A DNA stretch of 64,000 bases from Rhodocytophaga aerolata (lineage in GTDB: Bacteria > Bacteroidota > Bacteroidia > Cytophagales > 172606-1): contig NZ_JAUKPO010000003.1 in assembly GCF_030503435.1 (NCBI RefSeq), positions 397,351-461,350 on the forward strand, given 5' to 3'. The notes under the pieces are model-generated. The model was not told the DNA's origin and ran no database searches. It saw only the letters and a program-made list of their open reading frames with translations. The translations under genes and the position numbers were made by a program. This document shows positions 43,138 to 52,550 of the stretch, piece after piece (the first letter of the stretch is position 1; every line of letters starts with the position of its first letter).

Positions 43138-46100
43138 ATGCAGAAACCTTTATTTCATCTACAGTTCAAACTTACAAGCTCAAATCTCATTAACCTGCCT
43201 TTTTTTAAACAGAAAATTATCGATTTAACAATTACTGTTATTCTATTCTTTCTTGCATTTATTTCTGCCAATGGTCAAGTTACACAAGAATGGGCTAAGC
43301 GATACTCCCACACACTATCCTATGAAAGTACCGCTATTGCGGACATGGCGGTAGATGCACAAGGAAATGTATATGTCACTGGCAGTAGTACAGCTTTCGA
43401 TTCTGATTACATAACCGTTAAATATAATGCTGATGGTAGCCAAGCGTGGGTTAGGCGCTTTGATGGTTCAGGTAACACTTCTGATGTAGCAAGTGCTATA
43501 GCAGTCGATACAAAGGGTAATGTATATGTTACAGGAAGAAGCCAATATAACTTATATAGCCCTCCCTTTTCTCAAGTTGATTTTAATACGGTTATGTATA
43601 CGTCTGATGGAAAGGAGCAATGGGTAAAGCATCATTCATCAGGCGAGTGGGGAGAGGTTAGTGATATTGCTGTAGATACCACTGGAAATGTGTATATAAC
43701 AGGTTACTTTGTTTATAAGTATGGTGCAAATCATTATGTAACTCTTAAATACGGCCCTGCTGGTCAGGCGTGGGGCATGAACCATGATGGAACTGGTATC
43801 TATTCTTCACCTGAATCTTCCTCTATTGCTGTGGATGGTAATGGCCATGCCTATGTACTATGTATGGAGTTCCATCCCGAATATGGCACTTATTATATAA
43901 CTAGAAAGATAACTTTTGACGGTACAGAAGGGTGGTCTAAACCATATGGGGGATCTATTCCTAATCCCTTAGCGAAAGCAACTGACATTGCCGTTGATGG
44001 AGCAGGGAATGTGTATGTAACTGGAAGCCGCTATGATAGTCTCTCCTCTAATAACTATATCACGATGAAGTATACGAGTACTGGAGTTGAACAGTGGGCA
44101 AGACCGTACAACCACACAGCAAATGGAGATGATCAGGCTACAGCCATAGCCTTGGATGGCAGTGGGAATGTATACGTCACTGGCAGCAGTTTAGGGAATG
44201 GGACTTCTAAAGATTTTGCTACAGTCAAGTATAGCTCTAATGGAACTCAGCTGTGGGTAAGTAGATATAATCACAAAGAAAATGGAGATGATCTAGCTAC
44301 TGCACTAGTAGTAGATGTGTTAGGTAATGTTTATATCAATGGCACTAGCTATGGAGGCAGTAGCTTGAATGATTGGGTTAGTATTAAATATACGAGTGCA
44401 GGCGCCGAGCAGTGGGTACAAAGGCACAGTAATTCTAGTTTCAATGGCGACGATAAGCCTAAGGCCTTAGGTGTAGATGGGAACGGACATGTATATGTTA
44501 TGGGAACTGTTAGCAACAGTACTTCTACAGAGTATCCTACAGTCAAGTATAATGTTACAGGGAATAAACAGTGGGAGATAAAGCCAAGTAGTATTTCACT
44601 TGATGAAAATGGTGAGGACAAAGCTACTGCTATGACAGTAGATGCTAATGGAAATGTGTATGTAACGGGCAATAGTGTCAGTAAAGTAACAAATCAAGAC
44701 TTTGCTACAGTCAAGTATAGTGCGAATGGTGATTTGCTTTGGGTGAGGAGGTTTAATGGTCAAACTAATAAAGATGAGTATGCAACTGCTATTGCTGTTG
44801 ATGCTAGTGGAAACGTATATGTAACGGGCTATAGTTATTTCTGTGAAATGCAGTATGGAGAATGTGATTATAATTATACCCCTACCTCTAACTACGCTAC
44901 TGTTAAATATAGTTCTGATGGTACGCAGCTTTGGGAAAAATACTATGATGGAGAAAGCAGCTTTGACGATAAAGCTACTGCCCTCACAGTTGATAGTCGT
45001 GGAAACGTGTATGTGACAGGTAGCAGTTATTATTATGATTTTACCAGCTCAAACCTAAATGTGTATGCTACTATAAAATATAGTACTGAAGGCACTGAGC
45101 AATGGGTGAGGAGAGTAAATGCCAATCAACCTACGGCTATAACAACCGATGGAAGCGGAAATGTATATGTAACTGGCACAGGTCACAATCTTGACTTTGT
45201 CACTGTTAAGTATGATCCTAATGGCACTCAAATTTGGCTAAAAACATATAATGGACCTGGGAATGGAGCTGACCAGGCCACAGCTATGGCTATAGATAGT
45301 AATGGGAGTTTATATGTACTAGGAAGCAGTGAGGGGAGCGGAACAGGACAGGATTTTGCTTTAGTAAAATATACTAGCATTGGCAATCAAGAGTGGGTAA
45401 AACGTTACAATAGTAGTAGCTACGATCAAGCAAAGGGTGTTGCTTTAGATAAATGTGGCGGCGTGTATGTAACAGGTATCACGCGAAATAGCAATCAAGG
45501 GATTGTCTATCGAACTCTTAAATATACTACTTCAGGTACCTTGCAATGGATAAAAAGTTATGGTGACGGGTCTTATCCTGGCGTACATGAAAAAGTGGCA
45601 ATAGCAGTTGATGAAAACTGCAATGTACTTATTGCTGGGAGTGATAATCTTTCAAATCGGGCACAATACGTAGTTATCAAATACAAAAGTGATGGCACCC
45701 AACTCTGGCTACAAAAATACCAGAGCGGAGCAAATAGTAATGATCAGGCTACAGCAATAGCCTTAAATGGTAATGGCAATGTGTATGTGACAGGCAATAG
45801 TAAAATAGATTATGTTAGTACATCCACTGATTATGCTACTATAAAACTTAATCAAAGCACGTCACCTTCGTTACCTTCCCCATGGAAAAATGGGGATATT
45901 GGCGCTGTAGCCCTGGTAGGAAATGCTAGTTATAGCAATGGTACATTTACCCTTAAGAGTGGAGGTTTTGATTTTTACAGAGCTCCTGATGCATTTCATT
46001 ATGTGTATCAGCCTTTCACAGGTAATGCTACCATTGTAGCTAAGGTAGAGAGCATGGGCAATACCAATGCGAATGCTTTAGCAGGAGTAATGATCAGGGA

Positions 46101-47997
46101 AGATTTAACAGCAAGCTCTTCATTTGTAGCAGCAGCAGTGAATCCTACCAACACCAACTTCATGTATCGGCAAGGAGTAGGCACACCAGGATACAAGTCT
46201 GTGACAGGCAGCGCTCCCAGGTGGCTTAAGCTGTCAAGAAGTGGCAACAGTTTCACTTCTTCTTATTCATCAGATGGAGTAAACTGGATAGTAATAGGCT
46301 CTATTACTATCAACATGGGTAGCAATATTTATGTTGGCATGGCGCTGACCTCTCAGAATAACACCCAGCTCAATACAGCTACCTTTTCTAATGTTTCTGT
46401 TAGTATTACCCCTACATCACCTACTTGTTCGGCTACAGGTACGATCCTAAGGGAGTACTGGGCTAATGTGACTGGCACAGCTATCCCTACTATTCCTTTA
46501 AGCAGCACACCTACAAGTTCTACTCAGCTTTCTTCTTTTGAAGCACCTTCCAACGTAGGGGATAATTATGGACAGCGGATTAGAGGCTATATTTGTCCAC
46601 CTGCTACAGGCAGCTACACCTTTTATATTGCCTCTGACGATTACAGCGAGCTGTGGCTGAGTTCAAGTGATAACCCTGCTAGCAAGCAGAAAATAGCTTC
46701 GGTTACTGGCTGGACTAGCAGCAGGCAGTGGACAAAATTTGCAAGCCAGAAATCTTTAAGTATTTACCTGGAAACAGGAAAAAAATATTATATCGAAGCT
46801 TTACACAAAGAAGCAGCAGGTGGGGATAATCTAGCTGTGGCCTGGCAGACACCTGTTAACTCGACCATTGCCGTTATCCCTAGTGCTGTTTTGTCTCCTT
46901 TTTCTACATCTTCACCTACTAATCAAAGACCAATAGCTAGTATTACTTCACCTACTAATGGAGCTACTTTCATTGCTCCTGCTAGTATCACCATCAATGC
47001 CAATGCTTCTGATACAGATGGCACAGTAAGCAAAGTTGAGTTCTTTAGTAATGGTACCAAACTAGGAGAAGATCTGACAGCACCTTATAGCTTTACTTGG
47101 AGTGGTGTAGGAGCAGGTACCTATCTGCTGACAGCTAGGGCAACAGATAATGGAAATGCTACATCTGCGGAAGCTGCTCTAAATATTATAGTCAACTCCA
47201 CAACACCTACTGCTTGTAGCGCAACAGGAACTATCTTAAGAGAGTATTGGGCAAATATCACAGGCACAACTGTCTCATCCATTCCTGTTACCGCAACTCC
47301 TACAACTTCTTCTCAGCTTTCTACTTTTGAAGCTCCAACCAATGTAGCAGACAATTACGGACAACGGATCAGAGGGTATATTTGTGCCTCTGCAACAGGC
47401 AGCTATACTTTCTATATAGCCTCCGATGATCATTCAGAGCTATGGTTAAGCACAAGTGATAACCCTGCTAGCAAACAGAAGATAGCTTCGGTTACAGGCT
47501 ATACCACATCCAGGCAATGGACAAAATTTGCAAGTCAAAAATCTGTGGCTATTTCTTTACAAGCAGGAAAGAAATATTATATAGAAGCTTTACACAAAGA
47601 AGGAGCGGGTGGGGATAATTTAGCGGTGGCATGGACTACCCCAGGCAATGCTACAATTACCGTTATTCCTGGTTCTGTGCTTTCTCCTGTGACTAAGACT
47701 GCAAGACTAGAAAGTGCTGAGTCAGGTATATTAGAGTCGACTATGCTTACTGTCTATCCCAATCCTTTTGAAGACAAACTCACTATAGCTTTAGATGGAT
47801 TACATGGAAAAATTATTGTAACGCTAACAGATATAGTAGGCAAGCAATACTATCAAAAAGAGCATCAAATTCTTGAGCAACAAGAGAATCTTGAAATAAA
47901 TCTTTCAGCTTTCAAAGTCAAGGCAGGTGTTCATTTGCTAAGACTTCACACAGAAGAAGGGCAGAGTAAAGTAATTAAAGTGATTAAAAACAAATAA
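43138..47997 (+). CDS. Giant secreted SBBP-repeat/PA14 protein with T9SS sorting domain (1619 aa)
   Basis: The N-terminal hydrophobic segment ends near FISANGQ and looks like a signal peptide with a long n-region. Residues about 60-900 contain 16 SBBP-type repeats, each with a D-x-x-GNVYVTG core followed by VKY...GxxxW, predicted to form beta-propellers. Residues about 915-1090 resemble a DUF1349/laminin-G-like beta-sandwich. Two PA14 domains follow (about 1097-1250 and 1360-1510), highly similar to each other, on either side of a bacterial Ig-like domain (about 1262-1355). The last 80 residues are a type A T9SS sorting domain (LTVYPNPFEDKL). PA14 and Ig domains usually bind glycans, so adhesion or polysaccharide binding is likely. 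No catalytic domain is seen. Confidence 0.9.
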   Translation: MQKPLFHLQFKLTSSNLINLPFFKQKIIDLTITVILFFLAFISANGQVTQEWAKRYSHTLSYESTAIADMAVDAQGNVYVTGSSTAFDSDYITVKYNADGSQAWVRRFDGSGNTSDVASAIAVDTKGNVYVTGRSQYNLYSPPFSQVDFNTVMYTSDGKEQWVKHHSSGEWGEVSDIAVDTTGNVYITGYFVYKYGANHYVTLKYGPAGQAWGMNHDGTGIYSSPESSSIAVDGNGHAYVLCMEFHPEYGTYYITRKITFDGTEGWSKPYGGSIPNPLAKATDIAVDGAGNVYVTGSRYDSLSSNNYITMKYTSTGVEQWARPYNHTANGDDQATAIALDGSGNVYVTGSSLGNGTSKDFATVKYSSNGTQLWVSRYNHKENGDDLATALVVDVLGNVYINGTSYGGSSLNDWVSIKYTSAGAEQWVQRHSNSSFNGDDKPKALGVDGNGHVYVMGTVSNSTSTEYPTVKYNVTGNKQWEIKPSSISLDENGEDKATAMTVDANGNVYVTGNSVSKVTNQDFATVKYSANGDLLWVRRFNGQTNKDEYATAIAVDASGNVYVTGYSYFCEMQYGECDYNYTPTSNYATVKYSSDGTQLWEKYYDGESSFDDKATALTVDSRGNVYVTGSSYYYDFTSSNLNVYATIKYSTEGTEQWVRRVNANQPTAITTDGSGNVYVTGTGHNLDFVTVKYDPNGTQIWLKTYNGPGNGADQATAMAIDSNGSLYVLGSSEGSGTGQDFALVKYTSIGNQEWVKRYNSSSYDQAKGVALDKCGGVYVTGITRNSNQGIVYRTLKYTTSGTLQWIKSYGDGSYPGVHEKVAIAVDENCNVLIAGSDNLSNRAQYVVIKYKSDGTQLWLQKYQSGANSNDQATAIALNGNGNVYVTGNSKIDYVSTSTDYATIKLNQSTSPSLPSPWKNGDIGAVALVGNASYSNGTFTLKSGGFDFYRAPDAFHYVYQPFTGNATIVAKVESMGNTNANALAGVMIREDLTASSSFVAAAVNPTNTNFMYRQGVGTPGYKSVTGSAPRWLKLSRSGNSFTSSYSSDGVNWIVIGSITINMGSNIYVGMALTSQNNTQLNTATFSNVSVSITPTSPTCSATGTILREYWANVTGTAIPTIPLSSTPTSSTQLSSFEAPSNVGDNYGQRIRGYICPPATGSYTFYIASDDYSELWLSSSDNPASKQKIASVTGWTSSRQWTKFASQKSLSIYLETGKKYYIEALHKEAAGGDNLAVAWQTPVNSTIAVIPSAVLSPFSTSSPTNQRPIASITSPTNGATFIAPASITINANASDTDGTVSKVEFFSNGTKLGEDLTAPYSFTWSGVGAGTYLLTARATDNGNATSAEAALNIIVNSTTPTACSATGTILREYWANITGTTVSSIPVTATPTTSSQLSTFEAPTNVADNYGQRIRGYICASATGSYTFYIASDDHSELWLSTSDNPASKQKIASVTGYTTSRQWTKFASQKSVAISLQAGKKYYIEALHKEGAGGDNLAVAWTTPGNATITVIPGSVLSPVTKTARLESAESGILESTMLTVYPNPFEDKLTIALDGLHGKIIVTLTDIVGKQYYQKEHQILEQQENLEINLSAFKVKAGVHLLRLHTEEGQSKVIKVIKNK

Positions 47998-48011
47998 ATA
48001 AGGTTTAATCT

Positions 48012-48057
48012 AACAATCCACATAAGGATGAATAATTTCATCCTTATGTGGATTGTT
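48012..48057 (+). terminator. Terminator after the giant secreted protein gene
   Basis: A perfect 20-bp stem (48012-48031 with 48038-48057) around ATAATT, starting 15 nt after the stop codon. Confidence 0.8.
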
Positions 48058-48281
48058 TGGCACTCATAATCTTACTATAACAAGCTAACAACTTGTATAG
48101 TAAGATTGGTATTTGCTTAAACTTAGTGAGTGTTCATTTATTAAGGTAAAGGAATAGCAGAAGCCTGTCTTCAAATTATCCTTGATTAAAAGCAAAGAAT
48201 GCTTTTGCTTCTATCGAATGGTCAGAAATTATATAGAGAATAATTACATTTTTACCCCTACATCTATTTTCCTTAAATCCT

Positions 48282-48752
48282 ATGTTTAAATTAGTATCAA
48301 TCCTTGCCTTTTTGTGCTTAGCACAAATGGTAAGAGGTCAAACTGTTATTGCTAGTGCAGGCAACAGTTCAGCAAGTGGGAACGTACATCTTTCCTGGAC
48401 AATTGGTGAAACCATAACTTTCACTGGAATTACCTCCACACGTATTCTAACAAATGGATTCCAACAAGCCAGTATAGTTGTCTCGCCAATCGCCCGTCAG
48501 GCAGGTGAGGATATTTCCGATTTTGAGGTATCTGTTTTTCCTAACCCAACACAAGATATACTTACTATCTCAACTAACCCAGAAGAGCAGCATGCTGTTA
48601 CCATCACGCATCTATCTGGAGAACTTGTCAAATCTTTCTTAGTACAAGGCAAGGTAGAAGTTGATATTAAAGACTTATCTGCTGGCATCTATCTGCTTTC
48701 TATTGTAAGTAAGACCACTAAAAATAGCTTTCGCATAATTAAGATTCAATAA
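48282..48752 (+). CDS. Small T9SS-sorted secreted protein (156 aa)
   Basis: A signal peptide (MFKLVSILAFLCLAQ, cut near RGQ) precedes about 65 residues of beta-rich sequence (SWTIGETIT, then FQQASI). A full type A sorting domain follows (VFPNPTQDILTI to FRIIKIQ). Nearly half the protein is the sorting domain, so the mature part is tiny. This architecture is common in Bacteroidota secreted proteins of unknown function. It precedes a second secreted protein by 28 nt, probably one transcript. Confidence 0.85.
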   Translation: MFKLVSILAFLCLAQMVRGQTVIASAGNSSASGNVHLSWTIGETITFTGITSTRILTNGFQQASIVVSPIARQAGEDISDFEVSVFPNPTQDILTISTNPEEQHAVTITHLSGELVKSFLVQGKVEVDIKDLSAGIYLLSIVSKTTKNSFRIIKIQ

Positions 48753-48780
48753 CTTTTTCCTTCTTTACAACTTCTCCTAT

Positions 48781-49926
48781 ATGAAAACAATATTTCTACT
48801 CATAGCCCTCTTTATTACTGTATACAGTACCCATGCACAAACCCCTCAGATGATCAATTATCAAGGAGTTGCGAGGAATACGCAAGGCAGTCCTATTTCA
48901 AATAAAGTCGTATATCTATACATAAGCATACTCAAAGATTCCCCTACTGGCATCGTTGAGTATAAGGAGAAGCATCAAGTAACTACTAATTCTATGGGTC
49001 TTTTTAGTTTAGGCATCGGTGCAGGTACTGTCCAAACAGGCCAGTTTTCCTCTATTACATGGGCCACTGGAAAGAAATTTGCAAAAGTTGAACTAAGCAC
49101 TGACAATATAAACTTCCTACTCATGGGAACCCAGCAATTGCTATCCGTGCCCTACGCTCTATATTCAGGATTGCCTTGGGCAACTAATGGAAGTAATGTA
49201 TATTACAATAGAGGTAATATCGCCATTGGAACAACTTCTCCACTAAATGCTACTTTACAAGTAAATTCTACGAATACTGCTTCCTCCTATGCTCAGTTAC
49301 GCATCACAGGATATAAACCCAGAATTGATCTGGATTATGCGGGGAAAACAAGATGGAGATTAGCTTCCTTAGATAATACTCACTTTGCCATAGAGAATCA
49401 AACCCTTAATACACAACCATTCTTTCTGACTACAGATGGTAAAGTGGGATTAGGTACGTCCCAGCCTGTTACCAAGCTACATCTAAACAATGGAAATATA
49501 TTACTTACGGGAGGGCAAGATAAATATATTTTCTTTGGGGATACATTCCCCATCTCTGGTCAAACTGAAGCAGAAAAACAAGCAAAGGGACTGATGGGTA
49601 GATTTATTAAGAATACAATAGGTTCAGACGAATTGTTATTTAATGGGGCACACTTAACCTTTCATACTTATGAAGCTTTTCCAGGCTTTGAAGGATATAT
49701 CAGATACTTTTATAATACAACTAATAATATCTCTATCAATATGCGGTCAACAAGAATTGGATTGGGAAGCACTGATCCCAAAGCTGCTATCCACATAGCA
49801 AGTGGGGATGTCTATCTAGAGGATGCTACAAAAGGAGTAATAATGAAGTCTCCAGATGGGAGCTGCTGGAAAATGACTGTGAGTAATGGGGGAACTCCTG
49901 TTTTTAGCAAAATAGTTTGCCCATAA
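48781..49926 (+). CDS. Secreted tail-fibre-like protein (381 aa)
   Basis: A signal peptide (residues 1-19, ending THAQ) leads into MINYQGVARNTQGSPI, the opening of a widespread Bacteroidota family of secreted fibre-like proteins. A beta-rich N-terminal domain (about 20-130) is followed by repetitive strands (GNIAIGTTSPL, KVGLGTSQPVTKLHL) typical of trimeric fibre shafts. The C-terminus (DGSCWKMTVSNGG) has the usual end of such proteins. There is no sorting domain, so attachment differs from its two upstream neighbours. Function is probably adhesive or structural. Confidence 0.75.
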   Translation: MKTIFLLIALFITVYSTHAQTPQMINYQGVARNTQGSPISNKVVYLYISILKDSPTGIVEYKEKHQVTTNSMGLFSLGIGAGTVQTGQFSSITWATGKKFAKVELSTDNINFLLMGTQQLLSVPYALYSGLPWATNGSNVYYNRGNIAIGTTSPLNATLQVNSTNTASSYAQLRITGYKPRIDLDYAGKTRWRLASLDNTHFAIENQTLNTQPFFLTTDGKVGLGTSQPVTKLHLNNGNILLTGGQDKYIFFGDTFPISGQTEAEKQAKGLMGRFIKNTIGSDELLFNGAHLTFHTYEAFPGFEGYIRYFYNTTNNISINMRSTRIGLGSTDPKAAIHIASGDVYLEDATKGVIMKSPDGSCWKMTVSNGGTPVFSKIVCP

Positions 49927-49930
49927 AAAA

Positions 49931-49988
49931 TATAACTTAGGTAGCTTCTATATGATGCTATTAAGCATATAGAAACTACCTAAGTTAT
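49931..49988 (+). terminator. Long stem-loop after fibre-like gene
   Basis: A 24-bp inverted repeat (49931-49954 with 49965-49988) with one G-T pair and a 10-nt loop begins 4 nt after the stop codon. Confidence 0.75.
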
Positions 49989-50120
49989 ACTTGTCTACAA
50001 CTGCTAAATTCAACCAACTTAATATAACGCTAGGGTTTCTTTACACCAAATGTTTCTGTAATGGAATAGATATATATTAATGCTGGTTGCAATTATTGTA
50101 GAAGGATATTCTTACCTGTA

Positions 50121-50378
50121 CTATGACATACATTTCCAATCTTGATAAATTAAGGGATCCCAAGGCTCAAACTCTTCTATCCGTTGAACTGTCCCTAATT
50201 CTACGTTATCAGAAATTAGTACGAAATTCTTTTTTCTTGCGTCATACCCCATTACCGCTCTTGTTTGATCTTGGTCAATCTCCTCTATTATTATATATAC
50301 TTCATGCCTTGCATCATACGCCTTTAGCTTATGTAGATGCCCATTGTCATCGGTGATATAGTTGCCTATTGTTTCCAT
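50121..50378 (-). CDS. Hypothetical protein (85 aa)
   Basis: The minus-strand frame encodes a plausible small acidic beta-strand protein (YITDDNGHLHKL; VYIIIEEIDQDQ). An open frame on the other strand covers the same DNA but has a less protein-like composition, so the minus frame is preferred. No family is recognised and no coupling to neighbours is evident. Confidence 0.5.
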   Translation of the reverse strand: METIGNYITDDNGHLHKLKAYDARHEVYIIIEEIDQDQTRAVMGYDARKKNFVLISDNVELGTVQRIEEFEPWDPLIYQDWKCMS

Positions 50379-50502
50379 ATAAAATACCTTTTTATTTCAG
50401 CATAGAATTGGCTGAAGGTTTTATATAAATAGTTGTTAGAGATGAATTTTTATTGAAGATTTGGGAGCCAGCTATTGTTCAAGAAAAGCCAAAACACAGA
50501 AG

Positions 50503-51342
50503 TTACCTGATTTGAACGTGTATATGATCGTCATGCCTTACGGCCTGACATCCATGGAAACGAATCTTTTGAGAGTTTAATCTCAGCCTCACCTTCAAAT
50601 GAGGTTCAATAAATATTTTGCTCACTGCAGGTTGCGCTACAAGTAAACTAATTATTGCTCTTGTCCTCTCCCCATCAAATGGCATCACTTCCTTTTTATA
50701 CTGAGGTATTATTCTTTCCATAAAGCCATATTGCCAGTTCCCTTTATTGGCACATTCATTCGGCATATTAACTTCACCCTTTAATGGACCTTCATGGACC
50801 CCATACCCCATCCAAGAGGGTGCAAGACCGTTTAGCCGTTCGTCTGTAGAAGCTCGTTTGTAGAAGAAAGCAATATCGAGCTTCTTTCCATCATTGTGGC
50901 TCAAATGCGGAATCAAAGGAAATCCATTCATGAACGGAAAATTAGCATCCAGGTAGGCGATCTGTGTACCAGGAAAAGCCGTATTCATTTGCCCAGCTAC
51001 TTTTTCTATTGTTTTTTTTAAAGTAGGTCTGACGTAGTGGCGATTAAGCAGACAAGTCCACACAGTGAGTGGTTGTATGTGGCTTGTGCTACCTATAGGC
51101 ATGGGTACACGTCCAAAAGGCTTAGCAAGCAGGGGAATGATTGTAAAGGTGGCCACTGCATATAGACCTATAAAACTTAATGGTTTTGCTATTTTTCTCT
51201 GTAGACTGTCTTTAAGTTTTCTATTGATAAGTATTCCTATGGGTAGCCAGAATAAAAAGAGAATGCCCCCTACTTGGGTTATGATCGTTAACAATACAAA
51301 TACGAGAAGTAGCCCTAATGCCTTTACAGGTTTAATCTTCAT
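50503..51342 (-). CDS. Membrane-anchored LAS (MepA-like) metallopeptidase
   Basis: Two N-terminal hydrophobic segments (residues about 8-38 and 55-73) anchor a C-terminal domain with the zinc-site pattern of the LAS superfamily (lysostaphin, D-Ala-D-Ala peptidases, sonic hedgehog). His149-x6-Asp156 appears in SHNDGKKLDI and a terminal His-x-His in RHDDHIHVQI (His273, His275). The end FHGCQAVRHDDHIHV is close in style to murein endopeptidase MepA. The enzyme would cut peptidoglycan peptide bridges. The zinc ligands are intact. Annotated databases may call it hypothetical. Confidence 0.72.
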   Translation of the reverse strand: MKIKPVKALGLLLVFVLLTIITQVGGILFLFWLPIGILINRKLKDSLQRKIAKPLSFIGLYAVATFTIIPLLAKPFGRVPMPIGSTSHIQPLTVWTCLLNRHYVRPTLKKTIEKVAGQMNTAFPGTQIAYLDANFPFMNGFPLIPHLSHNDGKKLDIAFFYKRASTDERLNGLAPSWMGYGVHEGPLKGEVNMPNECANKGNWQYGFMERIIPQYKKEVMPFDGERTRAIISLLVAQPAVSKIFIEPHLKVRLRLNSQKIRFHGCQAVRHDDHIHVQIR

Positions 51343-51434
51343 TTATTGGAGTGCAAAGCAGACGAAGTCTTTTACGTTTTTGATACGCTCATGTTGAATT
51401 ATATATGGTGCAAAGCTTTATTTTATCCCATCTT

Positions 51435-51481
51435 CCCCTGCTCCCCCTGGGACTACCCCCTCCCCGTATCCCCCTCGCCCC
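51435..51481 (-). other. G-quadruplex-forming candidate (minus strand)
   Basis: Six runs of four or five C (51435-51438, 51443-51447, 51456-51460, 51462-51465, 51470-51474, 51478-51481) lie within 47 bp, so the minus strand has six G-runs with loops of 1-8 nt. In an AT-rich genome this is exceptional and could fold as a G-quadruplex. Confidence 0.55.
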
Positions 51482-51554
51482 ATAGTAGGTTGGCTGGGCA
51501 AAAAGAGCGTAGGGGGAGCATTTTACCTGTTCTAGGTATTTTTGATTTTAAGAA

Positions 51555-51583
51555 TTGACCTACCCCCTGTCAAATAGTTGACC
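51555..51583. repeat. Two TTGACC boxes, possible IS end remnant
   Basis: TTGACC followed by C-rich sequence occurs at 51555-51560 and 51578-51583, spaced 23 nt. Repeated TTGACC boxes are found in terminal repeats of some IS21-like elements of Bacteroidota. No transposase gene is present, so this is at most a solo end. Weak evidence. Confidence 0.25.
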
Positions 51584-51750
51584 CCCATCAGAAAAATTTT
51601 GGGAATTTTTTACTTTACATCAAGTGCGTCTTTACTCCTTTAAGCACTGCTCATTCATCTAAGCGTATGAGTTGAAAATAATGTAGCTATAGAGATTACT
51701 AGTAATCTTAAGTATGCGTAGAGTAAAGCTGATAGATTAAAAGGGAAATT

Positions 51751-52521
51751 TCATTCTTTGATAGCTACCACTCTGATTCTTTTATAATCGGCATACCACT
51801 TTCCGTTAGAATAAAGCTTCCCCTTAATGGATTGTTGCACTTCCGATTTAATTGCTTCTTTGGCTGCTGGAGGTACATCGTTGAAAAAAGCATTCCCAAA
51901 CATTTCCAGCCAGTCTTTGATGCCACTCTCACAATCGGCTAATTCGGTAGGTCTGTCATAGTGTTGAGCCAAAGTGACTCTAAACCCATGTTTTTCCAAA
52001 AGGCTAGTATATTCACCAACAGAGGGGAAATACCAAAGCGCTAGGTTAGCATTTTCTTCATAACCTCTTTTGGCAAGTGATAGCCTGAGTTGATTAACAA
52101 TCGTTTGAACATTTCCCTTACCGCCAAACTCAGCTACGAGTCTACCACCTGCTTTTAAGCTCCTATACATACTTTTGATAGCTTCTTCTTTTTCGAGCAC
52201 CCAATGCAAGACAGCATTTGATAAAATGGCATCAAATGGCTCATTAAAATGAAAATCTACTGCATCCATCACTAAAAATTCAATGTGGGTATACTTTTGC
52301 TTGGCATCAGCAATCATTTCTCTGGAAGAGTCAATACCGATAACGGTTGCTCCTAACTCACTAATTTTGGCTGTTAATTGTCCTGAACCGCAGCCAACAT
52401 CTAAAATCCGTTCGCCCTCTTTAGGTGTTAATAAGTCAATTAAACCCTCTCCATATTGATACACAAACGCATGCTTGTCATTATACAGATTAGCTTTCCA
52501 AGTAGTATTGGTTTCTTTCAT
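51751..52521 (-). CDS. Class I SAM-dependent methyltransferase (trans-aconitate type)
   Basis: A 256-aa methyltransferase. The SAM glycine loop is ILDVGCGSGQLTA near residue 40, the acidic end of strand 2 VIGIDSSREMI near 60, and DAILSNAVLHWV near 103 is the post-motif II helix typical of Tam/UbiE-like enzymes. ALKAGGRLVAEFGG-type motif III follows. It resembles trans-aconitate methyltransferases in length and wording, but substrate is not proven. Confidence 0.82.
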   Translation of the reverse strand: MKETNTTWKANLYNDKHAFVYQYGEGLIDLLTPKEGERILDVGCGSGQLTAKISELGATVIGIDSSREMIADAKQKYTHIEFLVMDAVDFHFNEPFDAILSNAVLHWVLEKEEAIKSMYRSLKAGGRLVAEFGGKGNVQTIVNQLRLSLAKRGYEENANLALWYFPSVGEYTSLLEKHGFRVTLAQHYDRPTELADCESGIKDWLEMFGNAFFNDVPPAAKEAIKSEVQQSIKGKLYSNGKWYADYKRIRVVAIKE

Positions 52522-52550
52522 TCTAAGCAGATTTTAAAATGGTCATTTGA

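Larger units (their letters stand above)
51343..51750. other. 408-nt spacer with C-rich block and TTGACC repeats
   Basis: No gene is convincing. The left part contains a strikingly C-rich stretch and the middle two TTGACC boxes, both listed separately. Base composition differs clearly from the surroundings, so this spacer may be the scar of an inserted element. Confidence 0.5.

Noticed and set aside
50123..50356. 77-aa + strand frame overlapping the 85-aa minus-strand gene
   Set aside because: Composition is less protein-like and there is no promoter or coupling; the minus-strand frame is preferred, though neither is certain.
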